Positions 42,620 to 50,941 of a DNA stretch of 64,000 bases are shown in pieces (position 1 is the first letter of the stretch; every line of letters starts with the position of its first letter). A program made the position numbers and the translations under genes. Under the pieces are notes generated by a model. That model had not been told where the DNA came from. It ran no database searches and saw only the letters and a list, made by a program, of their open reading frames with translations. Source of the DNA: JAHQVI01 sp963749875 (GTDB lineage: Bacteria; Pseudomonadota; Alphaproteobacteria; Rhizobiales; Rhodomicrobiaceae); assembly GCA_963749875.1 (NCBI GenBank), contig CAVVOX010000002.1, positions 186,001 through 250,000 on the forward strand. The letters run 5' to 3'.

Positions 42620-42945
42620 CCAACCTTCAGCTCGGACTTGGCGGTGTAGGTCGAGCCGTCATCGTCATTCCAGATGAACTCGAACGTGCCGCTCTCGGTC
42701 GCCTTGTAAAAGAACGCCTGATAGGGGTTCGCAGACAGCGCCGGATACCAGTCCGCGCTGAAAACTTCCTTGCCGTTGAATTTGGCCGTGAACTTATTGA
42801 TGATCTGGCGCGGGATCGGTTTCCCGGACAAATCCTTGCGCTGACCATTCTCCATCCGGTGCGAGATCAGCGTCTTGATATCGATGATTTTCCCCGGCTT
42901 CGCTTCAGCGGGGACGCGGATGCGCGGTTTCGTTTTGCCTGCCAT
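42616..42945 (-). CDS. soxZ: sulfur-compound chelating protein SoxZ
   Basis: A 109-aa partner of SoxY in the SoxYZ carrier. Start at 42945 (MAGKTKPRIRVPAEAKPGK) with AGGAGG upstream; an earlier in-frame ATG at 42978 is unlikely. Family features are IIDIKTLISHRMENGQRKD and the C-terminal Ig-like segment SGTFEFIWNDDDGSTY. The stop codon TAG is contributed by the CTAG end of the palindromic element, close to the normal SoxZ length. The upstream soxY is truncated, so this SoxZ may lack its partner unless another soxY exists. Confidence 0.93.
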   Translation of the reverse strand: MAGKTKPRIRVPAEAKPGKIIDIKTLISHRMENGQRKDLSGKPIPRQIINKFTAKFNGKEVFSADWYPALSANPYQAFFYKATESGTFEFIWNDDDGSTYTAKSELKVG

Positions 42946-42981
42946 CGTTTCCTCCTGAGACCTTTTCGTTTTCGCCAAGCG

Positions 42982-43176
42982 TTAGCCGCCACATCCGCCG
43001 ATCGTCACTTTGACTTCGGCTTTTGCCATATGGAGACTGCCATCGGACATCTCGGCCACGGCGCTGACATTTTGCGTTTTTGCCAGCCTGATGCGGTTCG
43101 ACGCCGAGGCTTTGCCGTTGGCCGGCGTGAAGTGATAGGTGATCACATGCGGGCGCGGATTGCTGCTCTTTGCCAA
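42982..43176 (-). pseudogene. soxY: soxY lacking its 5' part
   Basis: Only the C-terminal 64 or so codons of SoxY remain: from LAKSSNPRPHVITYHFTPA through RIRLAKTQNVSAVAEMSDGS to the diagnostic swinging-arm end VTIGGCGG, whose cysteine carries the sulfur substrate. The signal peptide and the first half of the Ig-like domain (about 90 residues) are missing. Immediately upstream, within about 60 bp, soxW ends, so the missing part was lost by deletion between soxW and soxY. An open extension upstream in this frame overlaps soxW in the wrong frame and is not SoxY. Confidence 0.85.
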
Positions 43177-43234
43177 GGACTCGCCGGTCAACAAATGACG
43201 GCTTTCGGGATGGGGCGCCGCCGCGCGCGCCGTC

Positions 43235-43801
43235 TCAGATTTGCTGCGGGTTGGCGCGCAGCCATTCCTCGAAGGATATGGTTTCGTAGCCCTTCTCGCG
43301 GACGAAGCGCAGCATTCCCAGGAATTCGGCCGGTTCACGATATTTCGTCCGGGCGACTTCCCTGGCGCCGGCCGCTTTGTCCTCGACGAAGAAGAGCAGG
43401 GTTGGCGTACCTGAGACCCGGTAGCGCACGGCCAACTCTTTTTCCGGAAGTTCCGCGCCGTCGAAATCGGTCACGGCACGAGAGCCGATGATATTGAGCT
43501 GCAGGAAATCGAAATTCTCTTGAGCGTAGGACGCAATCTTCGGATTGGCGAAATTGACGGTGTGGAGAAGCTTGCAATAAGGGCAGCCTTTCAGCTCCCA
43601 CAGCACCACGAAGGCCTTTCCGGCCCCTTGCGCGCCGCGCAGATCCTCTTTCAGATCGAGGAAGCTTTCCAGGAACCACGGCTGCTGGTGCAGCCCGTCT
43701 TCCGAAAGCTCGACCGCTCTCGCCGTCCCGCTTCCTGCGAGCAACGCGAGGGCGGCGGATCCGGCAAGACGCCGCCGCCGCGACAGAGCGATGTTCGACA
43801 T
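43235..43801 (-). CDS. soxW: thioredoxin-like protein SoxW
   Basis: A 188-aa exported thioredoxin. The start at 43801 (MSNIALSRRRRLAGSAALAL) has a perfect AAGGAGG five bases upstream. The redox motif is LKGCPYCKLLHTV (CPYC), and the cis-proline segment is YRVSGTPTLLFFVEDK. SoxW is thought to reduce SoxY or other Sox proteins via the SoxS/V chain. It is the first gene of the minus-strand sox group and is divergent from soxS with 72 bp between starts. Confidence 0.87.
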   Translation of the reverse strand: MSNIALSRRRRLAGSAALALLAGSGTARAVELSEDGLHQQPWFLESFLDLKEDLRGAQGAGKAFVVLWELKGCPYCKLLHTVNFANPKIASYAQENFDFLQLNIIGSRAVTDFDGAELPEKELAVRYRVSGTPTLLFFVEDKAAGAREVARTKYREPAEFLGMLRFVREKGYETISFEEWLRANPQQI

Positions 43802-43873
43802 TTGGCCTCCTTTAGTCTGACAAGGGTGCTTCCCGCTATGATTTTGCGATATATTCGTATATGTATATATAGC

Positions 43874-44311
43874 ATGAAGAGATCGGCTTGGCCTATATGC
43901 GCGAGGACGGCATTTCTGTTCGCGGTCGCCACGATCCTGTTCTGCGCGATGGTTGCGCGGAGCGGAAACGCGACCGAGCTCCTGATGGTGAGCCGGTCGA
44001 GTTGTCCGTATTGCAAGGCTTGGGAAATCGAAGTCGGATCGGTTTATGCAAAGACGGCGGAAAGCCGGATCGCTCCATTGCGTCGCGTTGAGATCGACGA
44101 CATTTCCAGCGTGAGCCATTACCGGTTCAAGGAGCCGGTCATCTATACGCCGACCTTCATACTTTTGGCGGGGGATGTAGAGATTGGGCGAATAGTAGGC
44201 TATTCCGACGAGGCGATGTTTTGGGGATTGCTTGGCGCGCTCCTCGATAAGGTGGAGCCGGAGGCGTCAAAACCAATGCGAGCGAGTCGACAAGCGGAAC
44301 CGAAAGTCTGA
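43874..44311 (+). CDS. soxS: thioredoxin-like regulator of Sox, SoxS
   Basis: A 145-aa protein with an N-terminal signal/anchor (ARTAFLFAVATILFCAMVA). The redox motif is SRSSCPYCKAWEIEVG (CPYC). SoxS in Paracoccus-type systems keeps SoxY active by thiol exchange in the periplasm. The gene overlaps the soxR start by one base (TGATG). The upstream region is AT-rich (ATATTCGTATATGTATATAT), a plausible promoter for the divergent groups. Confidence 0.83.
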   Translation: MKRSAWPICARTAFLFAVATILFCAMVARSGNATELLMVSRSSCPYCKAWEIEVGSVYAKTAESRIAPLRRVEIDDISSVSHYRFKEPVIYTPTFILLAGDVEIGRIVGYSDEAMFWGLLGALLDKVEPEASKPMRASRQAEPKV

Positions 44312-44703
44312 TGGAAAAAGAGCGCCCTGCCATTCTGCCCGACGCGATCATCGACGAGTTGCGCTCGATCGACGAAGAAGCGCCTGAGCTGGATAAGATG
44401 GTCCACAAGGCGCGCGACGCCTGTGATTTCTTGAAAGCGCTTGCGCATGAGACCCGGCTTCTTTTGCTCTGCTACCTTGCGGAGAAGGAGCGCTCGGTGA
44501 CCGAGCTGGAGAGCATCCTTTCGCTGCGTCAGCCCACCGTTTCGCAGCAACTCGCAAGGCTGCGGCTCGACGGGCTGGTGACGACCCGGCGCGATGGCAA
44601 GACCATCTATTACAGTATCGCAGATGAAAGACTTCACAGAGTCATTAACGTCATCTACGATCTATTTTGCCGAGACAACGGCATTGGCAGAATAAGAAAC
44701 TAA
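44311..44703 (+). CDS. soxR: ArsR-family repressor SoxR
   Basis: A 130-aa winged-helix repressor (ArsR/SmtB type; not the redox SoxR of enterics). The DNA-binding helix reads LSLRQPTVSQQLARLRLDGL. Two cysteines (DACDFLKAL and LLLLCYLAE) are positioned as in sulfur-responsive members that sense persulfides. It probably represses the divergent sox genes in the absence of sulfur compounds, binding in the 43802-43873 gap. Confidence 0.88.
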   Translation: MEKERPAILPDAIIDELRSIDEEAPELDKMVHKARDACDFLKALAHETRLLLLCYLAEKERSVTELESILSLRQPTVSQQLARLRLDGLVTTRRDGKTIYYSIADERLHRVINVIYDLFCRDNGIGRIRN

Positions 44704-44742
44704 AACCATCGCCAGTTAAGCGCTGGAACAGGGAACGTCCAT

Positions 44743-45867
44743 ATGGAGCCGCTTCCGGCTTGGGCCGTCGCCCTGTGCGGCGGCGCGATTGGATGTGTGA
44801 TCGGATATGCCGCCAGGCGCGGGCGGCTCTGTACGTTCGGCGCGTTGGAGGATGCGTTTCTCGCCGGCAGCTTCCGGCGCTTGAAAGTCCTCGCGGTGGC
44901 ACTCGGCATCGCCATCCTTCTCACTCAGATCCTGATCCTCACCGGCGCGCTCGCGCCCGAGACCATCCGCTATTTGCCCACGCATCTTGCCTGGCTGAGC
45001 ATCCTGGTCGGCGGCCTCATTTTCGGCTTCGGCATGGCGCTGGTCGGCACATGCGCCTTCGGCTCGCTGGTCCGGCTCGGCGGCGGGGATTTGCGCAGCC
45101 TCGTGACGATTCTCGTCTATGCCATTATTGCGCTTGCGGTTCTGCGCGGCGGCCTTGCGCCTTTCCGGCTCGCCTATCTCGAGAGCCAGAACATCGCTCT
45201 GCCGGGCGGAGTTCAGGCCGATCTTGCCGCGCTCCTCAGTTGGCTGTCGGGCTTCGAGACCCGCGCAGGCGTCATGGTGGTTTTAGCCGCTCTGCTTTTC
45301 GGTTGGGCTTTCTCCAAACGAGACATCTTTGGAACGCCGCGCCTGCTCGCCTCCGGCCTCGCTCTGGGCGTCGGCGCTGCGATGGCCTGGGTCGTAACCG
45401 GCGTGATTGCCGACGAGATGACCCTCATCGTGGAGCCTAGAGGACTGACCTTCGTGGCGCCCGTGGCCGACACCGTGCAGGCGATTGCCCTGCCGGGTCA
45501 GAGCATGTGGACCTTCGGGATCTGCTCCGTATTCGGCGTGATCGTCGGTGCATACCTGGCCTCGATACGGCACGCCGAATTCCGCTGGGAAGCCTATGAC
45601 GACGCGCGGGAGATGAAACGCCATATTACCGGCGGGGCGATGATGGGCCTGGGCGGCGTGCTGGCCGGCGGATGCACGATCGGCCAGGGGATCACCGCCG
45701 GCTCGGTTCTGGCGCTGAGCTGGTTCCTCGCCGTCGGCGGCATGGCGATCGGGGCGCGTATCGGGCTTTCCTATCTGCTCTCGGGGCTTCGTCTCAGAGA
45801 CCTGCTCGCCGTCTGGCCGGCAATATGGGGACAGCGTGACCGCCGGCCGGATACGGGCGGTCGGTAA
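44743..45867 (+). CDS. soxT: YeeE/YedE family sulfur transporter (SoxT-like)
   Basis: A 374-aa inner-membrane protein with about ten transmembrane helices in two similar halves. The conserved cysteine motifs are GMALVGTCAFGSL and GGVLAGGCTIGQG, as in thiosulfate/sulfur-compound importers. Position after soxSR supports the SoxT name, thought to pass a sulfur signal or substrate into the cell. The ATG follows a weak site, and the length is typical. Confidence 0.87.
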   Translation: MEPLPAWAVALCGGAIGCVIGYAARRGRLCTFGALEDAFLAGSFRRLKVLAVALGIAILLTQILILTGALAPETIRYLPTHLAWLSILVGGLIFGFGMALVGTCAFGSLVRLGGGDLRSLVTILVYAIIALAVLRGGLAPFRLAYLESQNIALPGGVQADLAALLSWLSGFETRAGVMVVLAALLFGWAFSKRDIFGTPRLLASGLALGVGAAMAWVVTGVIADEMTLIVEPRGLTFVAPVADTVQAIALPGQSMWTFGICSVFGVIVGAYLASIRHAEFRWEAYDDAREMKRHITGGAMMGLGGVLAGGCTIGQGITAGSVLALSWFLAVGGMAIGARIGLSYLLSGLRLRDLLAVWPAIWGQRDRRPDTGGR

Positions 45868-45910
45868 GAACGGTTCCCGCCCCCTTCCGCGCAAGCGGTT
45901 CTCACCCCGC

Positions 45911-46858
45911 CTATTTCGAGCCGATGAGCTCAGCCGAAGCGAGCTCGTTGATGACCGGCAGATAGCGCCGGCCTTCGCTCGTCAGGAATCGGATGAAGAC
46001 GTCCATCGCCGGTGAGACCGACCTGTCGAGCCGCGAGACCAGGAACCACTGCCGCCGGATCGGCATGCCCTCGACATCGAGAATGACGAGCCGGCCAAGC
46101 CGCAGCTCCTGCTCGACCGTATGGGCCGAGATGAAGGCAACGCCAAGCCCGGCCATGACCGCCTGCTTGATCGTCTCGTTGGAGCCCATCTCGGCGCCGA
46201 GCTCCTCCATTTTCTCCGGAATGTCGGCGAAGAAGATCTCAAGCGAGATCCGCGTGCCAGAGCCGGGCTCCCGGACGAGAAACTGCTCGAGCGCGATTTC
46301 CTCCTTGCGGATTTTGCGTTTCTTCGCCAGGGGATGCCCGGCGGGCGCGATGATCACCAGCGGATGGTCGCCGAAGACTGTCGAGCGAAGGGGGACATCG
46401 CGCGGCGGCCGCCCCATAATGGCAAGATCGAGGTCATGGCCCCGCAGGGCGGCAATGGTCTCGGCGCGGTTGCCGATCAGGAGATCGACCTTGATCCCAG
46501 GGTATTTCTCCAGAAACGCCGCGATGAGGCGCGGGGCGAAATATTTCGCGGTCGAGACGACGCCGAGGCGCAGCTTTCCGACCCGCGCTCCCGCGACGGC
46601 CTGCATCTCATCCGACAGCGTTCTGAGGCGCTCCTCGATGGCATTGGCCGCTTCGAGCACGACAAGGCCTGCGGCGGTCGGCCGCATCCCTTCCGATGTC
46701 CGGTCGAAGAGCGGCAGTCCGAAGGCTTCCTCCAGCTGCTTCAGCTGCAAGGTGACGGCCGGCGCCGTCAATCCTAACGCATTGGCTGCTTTGGTGATTT
46801 TACCGCAATTCTGGATAGCTCGAACGGTCCGGAGCTGACGGAGCGTAATGCTTTGCAT
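45911..46858 (-). CDS. cbbR: LysR-type regulator of the Calvin cycle operon
   Basis: A 315-aa LysR regulator (start 46858, MQSITLRQLRTVRAIQNCG; an ATG at 46885 is also open). The helix-turn-helix is KITKAANALGLTAPAVTLQL and the effector domain begins GKLRLGVVSTAKYF. Divergent position to cbbF identifies it as CbbR, which activates the cbb operon in response to metabolites such as RuBP, PEP or NADPH. Confidence 0.93.
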   Translation of the reverse strand: MQSITLRQLRTVRAIQNCGKITKAANALGLTAPAVTLQLKQLEEAFGLPLFDRTSEGMRPTAAGLVVLEAANAIEERLRTLSDEMQAVAGARVGKLRLGVVSTAKYFAPRLIAAFLEKYPGIKVDLLIGNRAETIAALRGHDLDLAIMGRPPRDVPLRSTVFGDHPLVIIAPAGHPLAKKRKIRKEEIALEQFLVREPGSGTRISLEIFFADIPEKMEELGAEMGSNETIKQAVMAGLGVAFISAHTVEQELRLGRLVILDVEGMPIRRQWFLVSRLDRSVSPAMDVFIRFLTSEGRRYLPVINELASAELIGSK

Positions 46859-46979
46859 GGCTAAGGATAAGAAAAACTTACTCATGCTGTAAAGATAATA
46901 AAATTTACTTAAACACGGGACTGCTGCTTTCTTGCTTGGGCCGGACCTCTAATGGGGCCGGTCTTGGGGAGGATCCGCG
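46859..46979. promoter_or_regulatory. cbbR-cbbF divergent control region
   Basis: A 121-bp AT-rich spacer. Repeated TTA/TAA half-sites (AAACTTACTC, TAAAGATAATAAAATTTACT, TTAAA) resemble the T-N11-A/TNA-type sites bound by CbbR upstream of cbb operons. GGGGAGGATCCGCG provides the Shine-Dalgarno for cbbF. Confidence 0.6.
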
Positions 46980-48017
46980 ATGAGCGCGCCGACACTCGAA
47001 GCTTATCTGGACGCATTTGTCGCCGGGGGCGATGCCCGCCACGGCCATGTCGCCGCCACGGTCCGCCGATTGTGCGAGGCCGCGATCATGGTCAGGAACG
47101 TCGTCAATGAAGGCGCCCTGGGTGCCGCTTTCGCAGCCTCACGCGGCCCCGCGCATGGCAATGGCGACGACCAGAAGGATCTGGACGTCTATGCCGATGA
47201 TCTGTTTCTCGGCGCGGCGCGGCAGGCGCCGGTCGCATTCTATGCATCGGAGGAGCTTGCGAATCCGGTCTGGATCGACCCGAAGGCTCCGCTCGCGCTC
47301 GCCATCGATCCGCTGGACGGCTCCTCGAACATCGACACGAACATATCGATTGGGACGATCTTCTCCGTCCTGCCCTCCGCCGGTGACGAGACACAGACCT
47401 TTCTCCAGCCGGGCCGTCAGCAGCTCGCGGCGGGCTTCTTCGTCTACGGCCCCCAACTCGCTCTGGCGCTCACGCTGGGGGAGGGGACGAACATCTTCGT
47501 CTTTTCGGCGCGTCTCGGCACCTTCGTTCAGGCTTACCCGAACGTCGCGATTCCCTCCGACACGCGCGAATTCGCCATCAACATGTCGAACTACCGTTCC
47601 TGGGACGACACCGTCCGGCTTTATGTCGATGACTGCCTGAGCGGCGCGGACGGTCCGCGCGAGAAGGACTTCAACATGCGCTGGATTGCCTCCGTGGTCG
47701 CGGAGGCCTACCGGATCCTGGTCCGGGGCGGCGCGTTTCTCTATCCGGGCGATGGCAGGCGCGGCTACAGGCAGGGACGTCTGCGGCTGATCTATGAAGC
47801 CGGTCCACTCGCCATGCTCACGGAGCAGGCCGGCGGCGCGGCGACCGACGGCGTCAACCCGATCCTGGACATCGTCCCCACGGAAATCCACCAGCGCACG
47901 CCACTGGTCTTCGGCTCCTCGAAGGAGGTGGAAAAGATCCGCCGCTATCTCACCGACCCGTCAGCCATCGGCACCCGTCACCCGCTGTTCGGAACGCGCG
48001 GCCTGTTTCGTGCCTGA
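46980..48017 (+). CDS. cbbF: class I fructose-1,6-bisphosphatase (Calvin cycle)
   Basis: A 345-aa enzyme that hydrolyses fructose- (and often sedoheptulose-) bisphosphate for RuBP regeneration. Metal-site motif AIDPLDGSSNIDTN and the segment YEAGPLAMLTEQAGGAATDG are diagnostic; DVYADDLF precedes. First gene of the cbb operon; GGGGAGG lies upstream of the ATG. Confidence 0.95.
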   Translation: MSAPTLEAYLDAFVAGGDARHGHVAATVRRLCEAAIMVRNVVNEGALGAAFAASRGPAHGNGDDQKDLDVYADDLFLGAARQAPVAFYASEELANPVWIDPKAPLALAIDPLDGSSNIDTNISIGTIFSVLPSAGDETQTFLQPGRQQLAAGFFVYGPQLALALTLGEGTNIFVFSARLGTFVQAYPNVAIPSDTREFAINMSNYRSWDDTVRLYVDDCLSGADGPREKDFNMRWIASVVAEAYRILVRGGAFLYPGDGRRGYRQGRLRLIYEAGPLAMLTEQAGGAATDGVNPILDIVPTEIHQRTPLVFGSSKEVEKIRRYLTDPSAIGTRHPLFGTRGLFRA

Positions 48018-48028
48018 GGGAGGAATCC

Positions 48029-48901
48029 ATGTCGGTCAAACATCCGATCATCGCAATTACGGGGTCGTCCGGTGCGGGCACGTCCACCGTCCAGGACACG
48101 TTTCAGAAGATCTTCACGCGCGAAAAGGTCACGGCCGCTTTCATCGAGGGCGACGCCTTCCACAAATATGACCGCGTGGCCATGAAGGAGAAAATCGCGG
48201 ACGAGGAAAGCCGCGGCGACACGCATTTCTCTCACTTCAGCCCGGAAGCGAACGAGCTTGAAATCCTCGAATCCGTCTTTGAGCAATATGGTCGCGAAGG
48301 CACCGGCAAGACGCGCCACTATGTTCACGATGAGGATGAGGCCGAACGCTACGGCGTGCCGCCCGGCACCTTCACGGAGTGGGAAGAGCTGGCTCCGAGC
48401 GATCTCCTGTTCTATGAGGGCCTGCATGGCAGCGCGGTGACCGACAAAGTCAATATTGCCCGGCATGTCGATCTCAAGATCGGCGTCGTCCCGGTCATCA
48501 ATCTCGAATGGATTCAGAAGATCCATCGCGACAAGGCCGCGCGGGGTTATACGACGGAAGCGGTGATGGACACCATTCTGCGCCGCATGCCGGATTATGC
48601 GCGCTATATCTGCCCGCAATTCTCCGAGACCAACATCAACTTCCAGCGCGTCCCAACCGTCGATACGTCCAACCCGTTCATTGCGCGCTGGATTCCGACG
48701 CCGGCGGAATCGCTGCTCGTCATCCGTTTCGCCAATCCCCGCGGCATCGATTTCCCTTACCTGCTTTCGATGCTGCACGGCAGCTACATGTCGCGGGCGA
48801 ACTCGATCGTCGTGCCGGGCGAGAAGCTCGATCTCGCCATGCAGCTGATCTTCACCCCGCTCATTCACAAGCTGATGGAATTGAAGCGCCGCGCGTCCTG
48901 A
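48029..48901 (+). CDS. cbbP: phosphoribulokinase
   Basis: A 290-aa kinase making ribulose-1,5-bisphosphate from ribulose-5-phosphate. The P-loop is GSSGAGTSTVQDTF, followed by FIEGDAFHKYDR and the typical bacterial segment FSHFSPEANELEILE. It lies 11 bp after cbbF with GAGGGAGG as binding site. Length agrees with the proteobacterial octameric type. Confidence 0.96.
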   Translation: MSVKHPIIAITGSSGAGTSTVQDTFQKIFTREKVTAAFIEGDAFHKYDRVAMKEKIADEESRGDTHFSHFSPEANELEILESVFEQYGREGTGKTRHYVHDEDEAERYGVPPGTFTEWEELAPSDLLFYEGLHGSAVTDKVNIARHVDLKIGVVPVINLEWIQKIHRDKAARGYTTEAVMDTILRRMPDYARYICPQFSETNINFQRVPTVDTSNPFIARWIPTPAESLLVIRFANPRGIDFPYLLSMLHGSYMSRANSIVVPGEKLDLAMQLIFTPLIHKLMELKRRAS

Positions 48902-48911
48902 GGAGAAATAT

Positions 48912-50915
48912 ATGACCATGCCTCTTATGAAAACTGCCGTAGAGCGCGCAACAGAGCAGGAGATGGCGAACGCCATCCGCACGCTCGCTATGGACGCCGT
49001 TCAGAAGGCCAATTCCGGCCATCCGGGCATGCCGATGGGCATGGCCGATGCGGCAACCGTGCTCTTTAGCCGTTTCATCAGGATCGACCCCGCAAAGCCG
49101 GACTGGCCGGATCGCGACCGCTTCGTTCTGTCCGCCGGGCATGGCTCGATGCTGCAATATGCGATCCATCATCTGCTCGGCTATGAGGACATGCCGATCG
49201 AGGAGCTGCAGCGTTTCCGTCAACTCGGCAGCCGAACCGCCGGTCACCCCGAATACGGCCATGCGGCCGGGATCGAGACGACGACGGGGCCGCTCGGCCA
49301 GGGACTGGCGAACGCCGTCGGCATGGCGCTGGCCGAGCGCATGATGGCCGCGCGCTTCGGTTCCGAGCTTGTCGATCATTATACCTATGTGATTGCAGGC
49401 GATGGCTGCCTTCAGGAAGGCATCAGCCATGAGGCGATCGACCTCGCCGGTCATCTGGGGCTTTCCCGCCTGATCGTGCTTTGGGACGACAACGGGATCA
49501 CCATCGATGGACCGACCTCCCTGTCCACCTCGATGGACCAGCCGGCCCGCTTCCGAGCAGCCGGCTGGGATGTTCAGAGCGTCGACGGCCATGATTTCGA
49601 AATGGTCGCCGCCGCGATTGCGCGGGCGCGGGAGACGGAGACGCCGTCGCTGATCGCCTGCCGGACCGTGATCGGCAAGGGCGCGCCGAATTTGCAGGGC
49701 TCGGAAAAGACGCATGGGGCGCCGCTCGGGAACGATGAGATCGCCGCGGCGCGCGCTGAGATCCGCTGGCCGCATGAGCCGTTTTTCGTGCCTGAGACCA
49801 TCGTCGATGCCTGGCGCGAAGTCGCCCGGCGCGGCGCGGCGGAACGCGCCGAATGGGAAGAGCGCCTTGCCGCCTCGCCCCGGCGGACCGCGCTCGAATC
49901 AGCGCTCGCGGGCAACATTCCCGCAGAGCTGGGGGATCGCCTCGCCGAGTTCCGCCGGCGGCATGTCGAAGAGGCAACCGCCGTCGCGACGCGCAAGGCC
50001 TCGGAAATGGTGCTGTCGGTCGTCAATGAGGTTTGCGAGACGACGGTCGGCGGCTCGGCCGATCTGACGCATTCCAATCTCACCGTCACCAAGGGCCTGG
50101 AGCCGGTTCATCGGCAGGCCTTCGTCGGGCGCTATATTCATTACGGCATCCGCGAGCATGGGATGGCGGCGGCGATGAACGGTATCGCGCTGCATGGCGG
50201 GTTCATTCCCTATGGCGGCACGTTCCTCGCGTTCGCCGATTATGCGCGCGGCGCGATGCGCCTCTCGGCGCTGATGGGCCAGCGCGTCATCTATGTGATG
50301 ACGCATGACTCGATCGGACTCGGCGAGGACGGTCCCACTCATCAGCCGGTCGAACATCTCGCCATGCTGCGCGCGACGCCGAATCTTAACCTCTTCCGCC
50401 CGGCCGACATCATCGAGACGGCGGAAGCCTGGGAGATCGCCCTTGCCACACGCGACAAGCCGAGCGTCCTCGTGCTCTCGCGGCAGAAGCTGCCCATGCT
50501 CCGCCGGGCGCATACGTCCGAAAACCGCTCGGCGCGCGGCGCCTATCTGCTGCGCGACACGAATGGCCGGCGCGACGTCACGCTGCTCGCGACCGGCTCG
50601 GAGGTCCAGCTCGCCGATGCCGCCGCCTCCAGGCTGCTCGCCGAGCACGGCATTCACGCGGCGGTCGTCTCCATGCCCTCATGGGAGCTGTTCGAGCAGC
50701 AGGATGCGGCCTATCGCGCCGAGGTTCTCGGCACCGCGCCGCGGGTGGCCGTGGAAGCGGCGGCCCGGCTCGGATGGGACCGCTGGATCGGCGAGCACGG
50801 CGCGTTCATCGGCATGACATCCTTCGGCGCGAGCGCGCCGGCGGATGCGCTTTATGCCCATTTCGGCATCACCGCCGAAGCCGTCACGGACGCCGCTCTC
50901 AAGCTCGTCAAATGA
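48912..50915 (+). CDS. cbbT: transketolase
   Basis: A 667-aa thiamine-diphosphate enzyme moving two-carbon units in the regenerative phase. Signatures: ANSGHPGMPMGMADAATVLF, the ThDP motif GDGCLQEGISHEAIDLAGHL...DDN, and in the second half HDSIGLGEDGPTHQPVEHL. It lies 10 bp after cbbP with GAGGAGAAA. Confidence 0.96.
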   Translation: MTMPLMKTAVERATEQEMANAIRTLAMDAVQKANSGHPGMPMGMADAATVLFSRFIRIDPAKPDWPDRDRFVLSAGHGSMLQYAIHHLLGYEDMPIEELQRFRQLGSRTAGHPEYGHAAGIETTTGPLGQGLANAVGMALAERMMAARFGSELVDHYTYVIAGDGCLQEGISHEAIDLAGHLGLSRLIVLWDDNGITIDGPTSLSTSMDQPARFRAAGWDVQSVDGHDFEMVAAAIARARETETPSLIACRTVIGKGAPNLQGSEKTHGAPLGNDEIAAARAEIRWPHEPFFVPETIVDAWREVARRGAAERAEWEERLAASPRRTALESALAGNIPAELGDRLAEFRRRHVEEATAVATRKASEMVLSVVNEVCETTVGGSADLTHSNLTVTKGLEPVHRQAFVGRYIHYGIREHGMAAAMNGIALHGGFIPYGGTFLAFADYARGAMRLSALMGQRVIYVMTHDSIGLGEDGPTHQPVEHLAMLRATPNLNLFRPADIIETAEAWEIALATRDKPSVLVLSRQKLPMLRRAHTSENRSARGAYLLRDTNGRRDVTLLATGSEVQLADAAASRLLAEHGIHAAVVSMPSWELFEQQDAAYRAEVLGTAPRVAVEAAARLGWDRWIGEHGAFIGMTSFGASAPADALYAHFGITAEAVTDAALKLVK

Positions 50916-50941
50916 CAGGATACTGAGGAAGGACACAGGAC

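Noticed and set aside
43177..43338. The 5' extension of the soxY frame as a new N-terminus
   Set aside because: It overlaps soxW in a different frame and has no signal peptide or Ig-like strands; it is a shadow.
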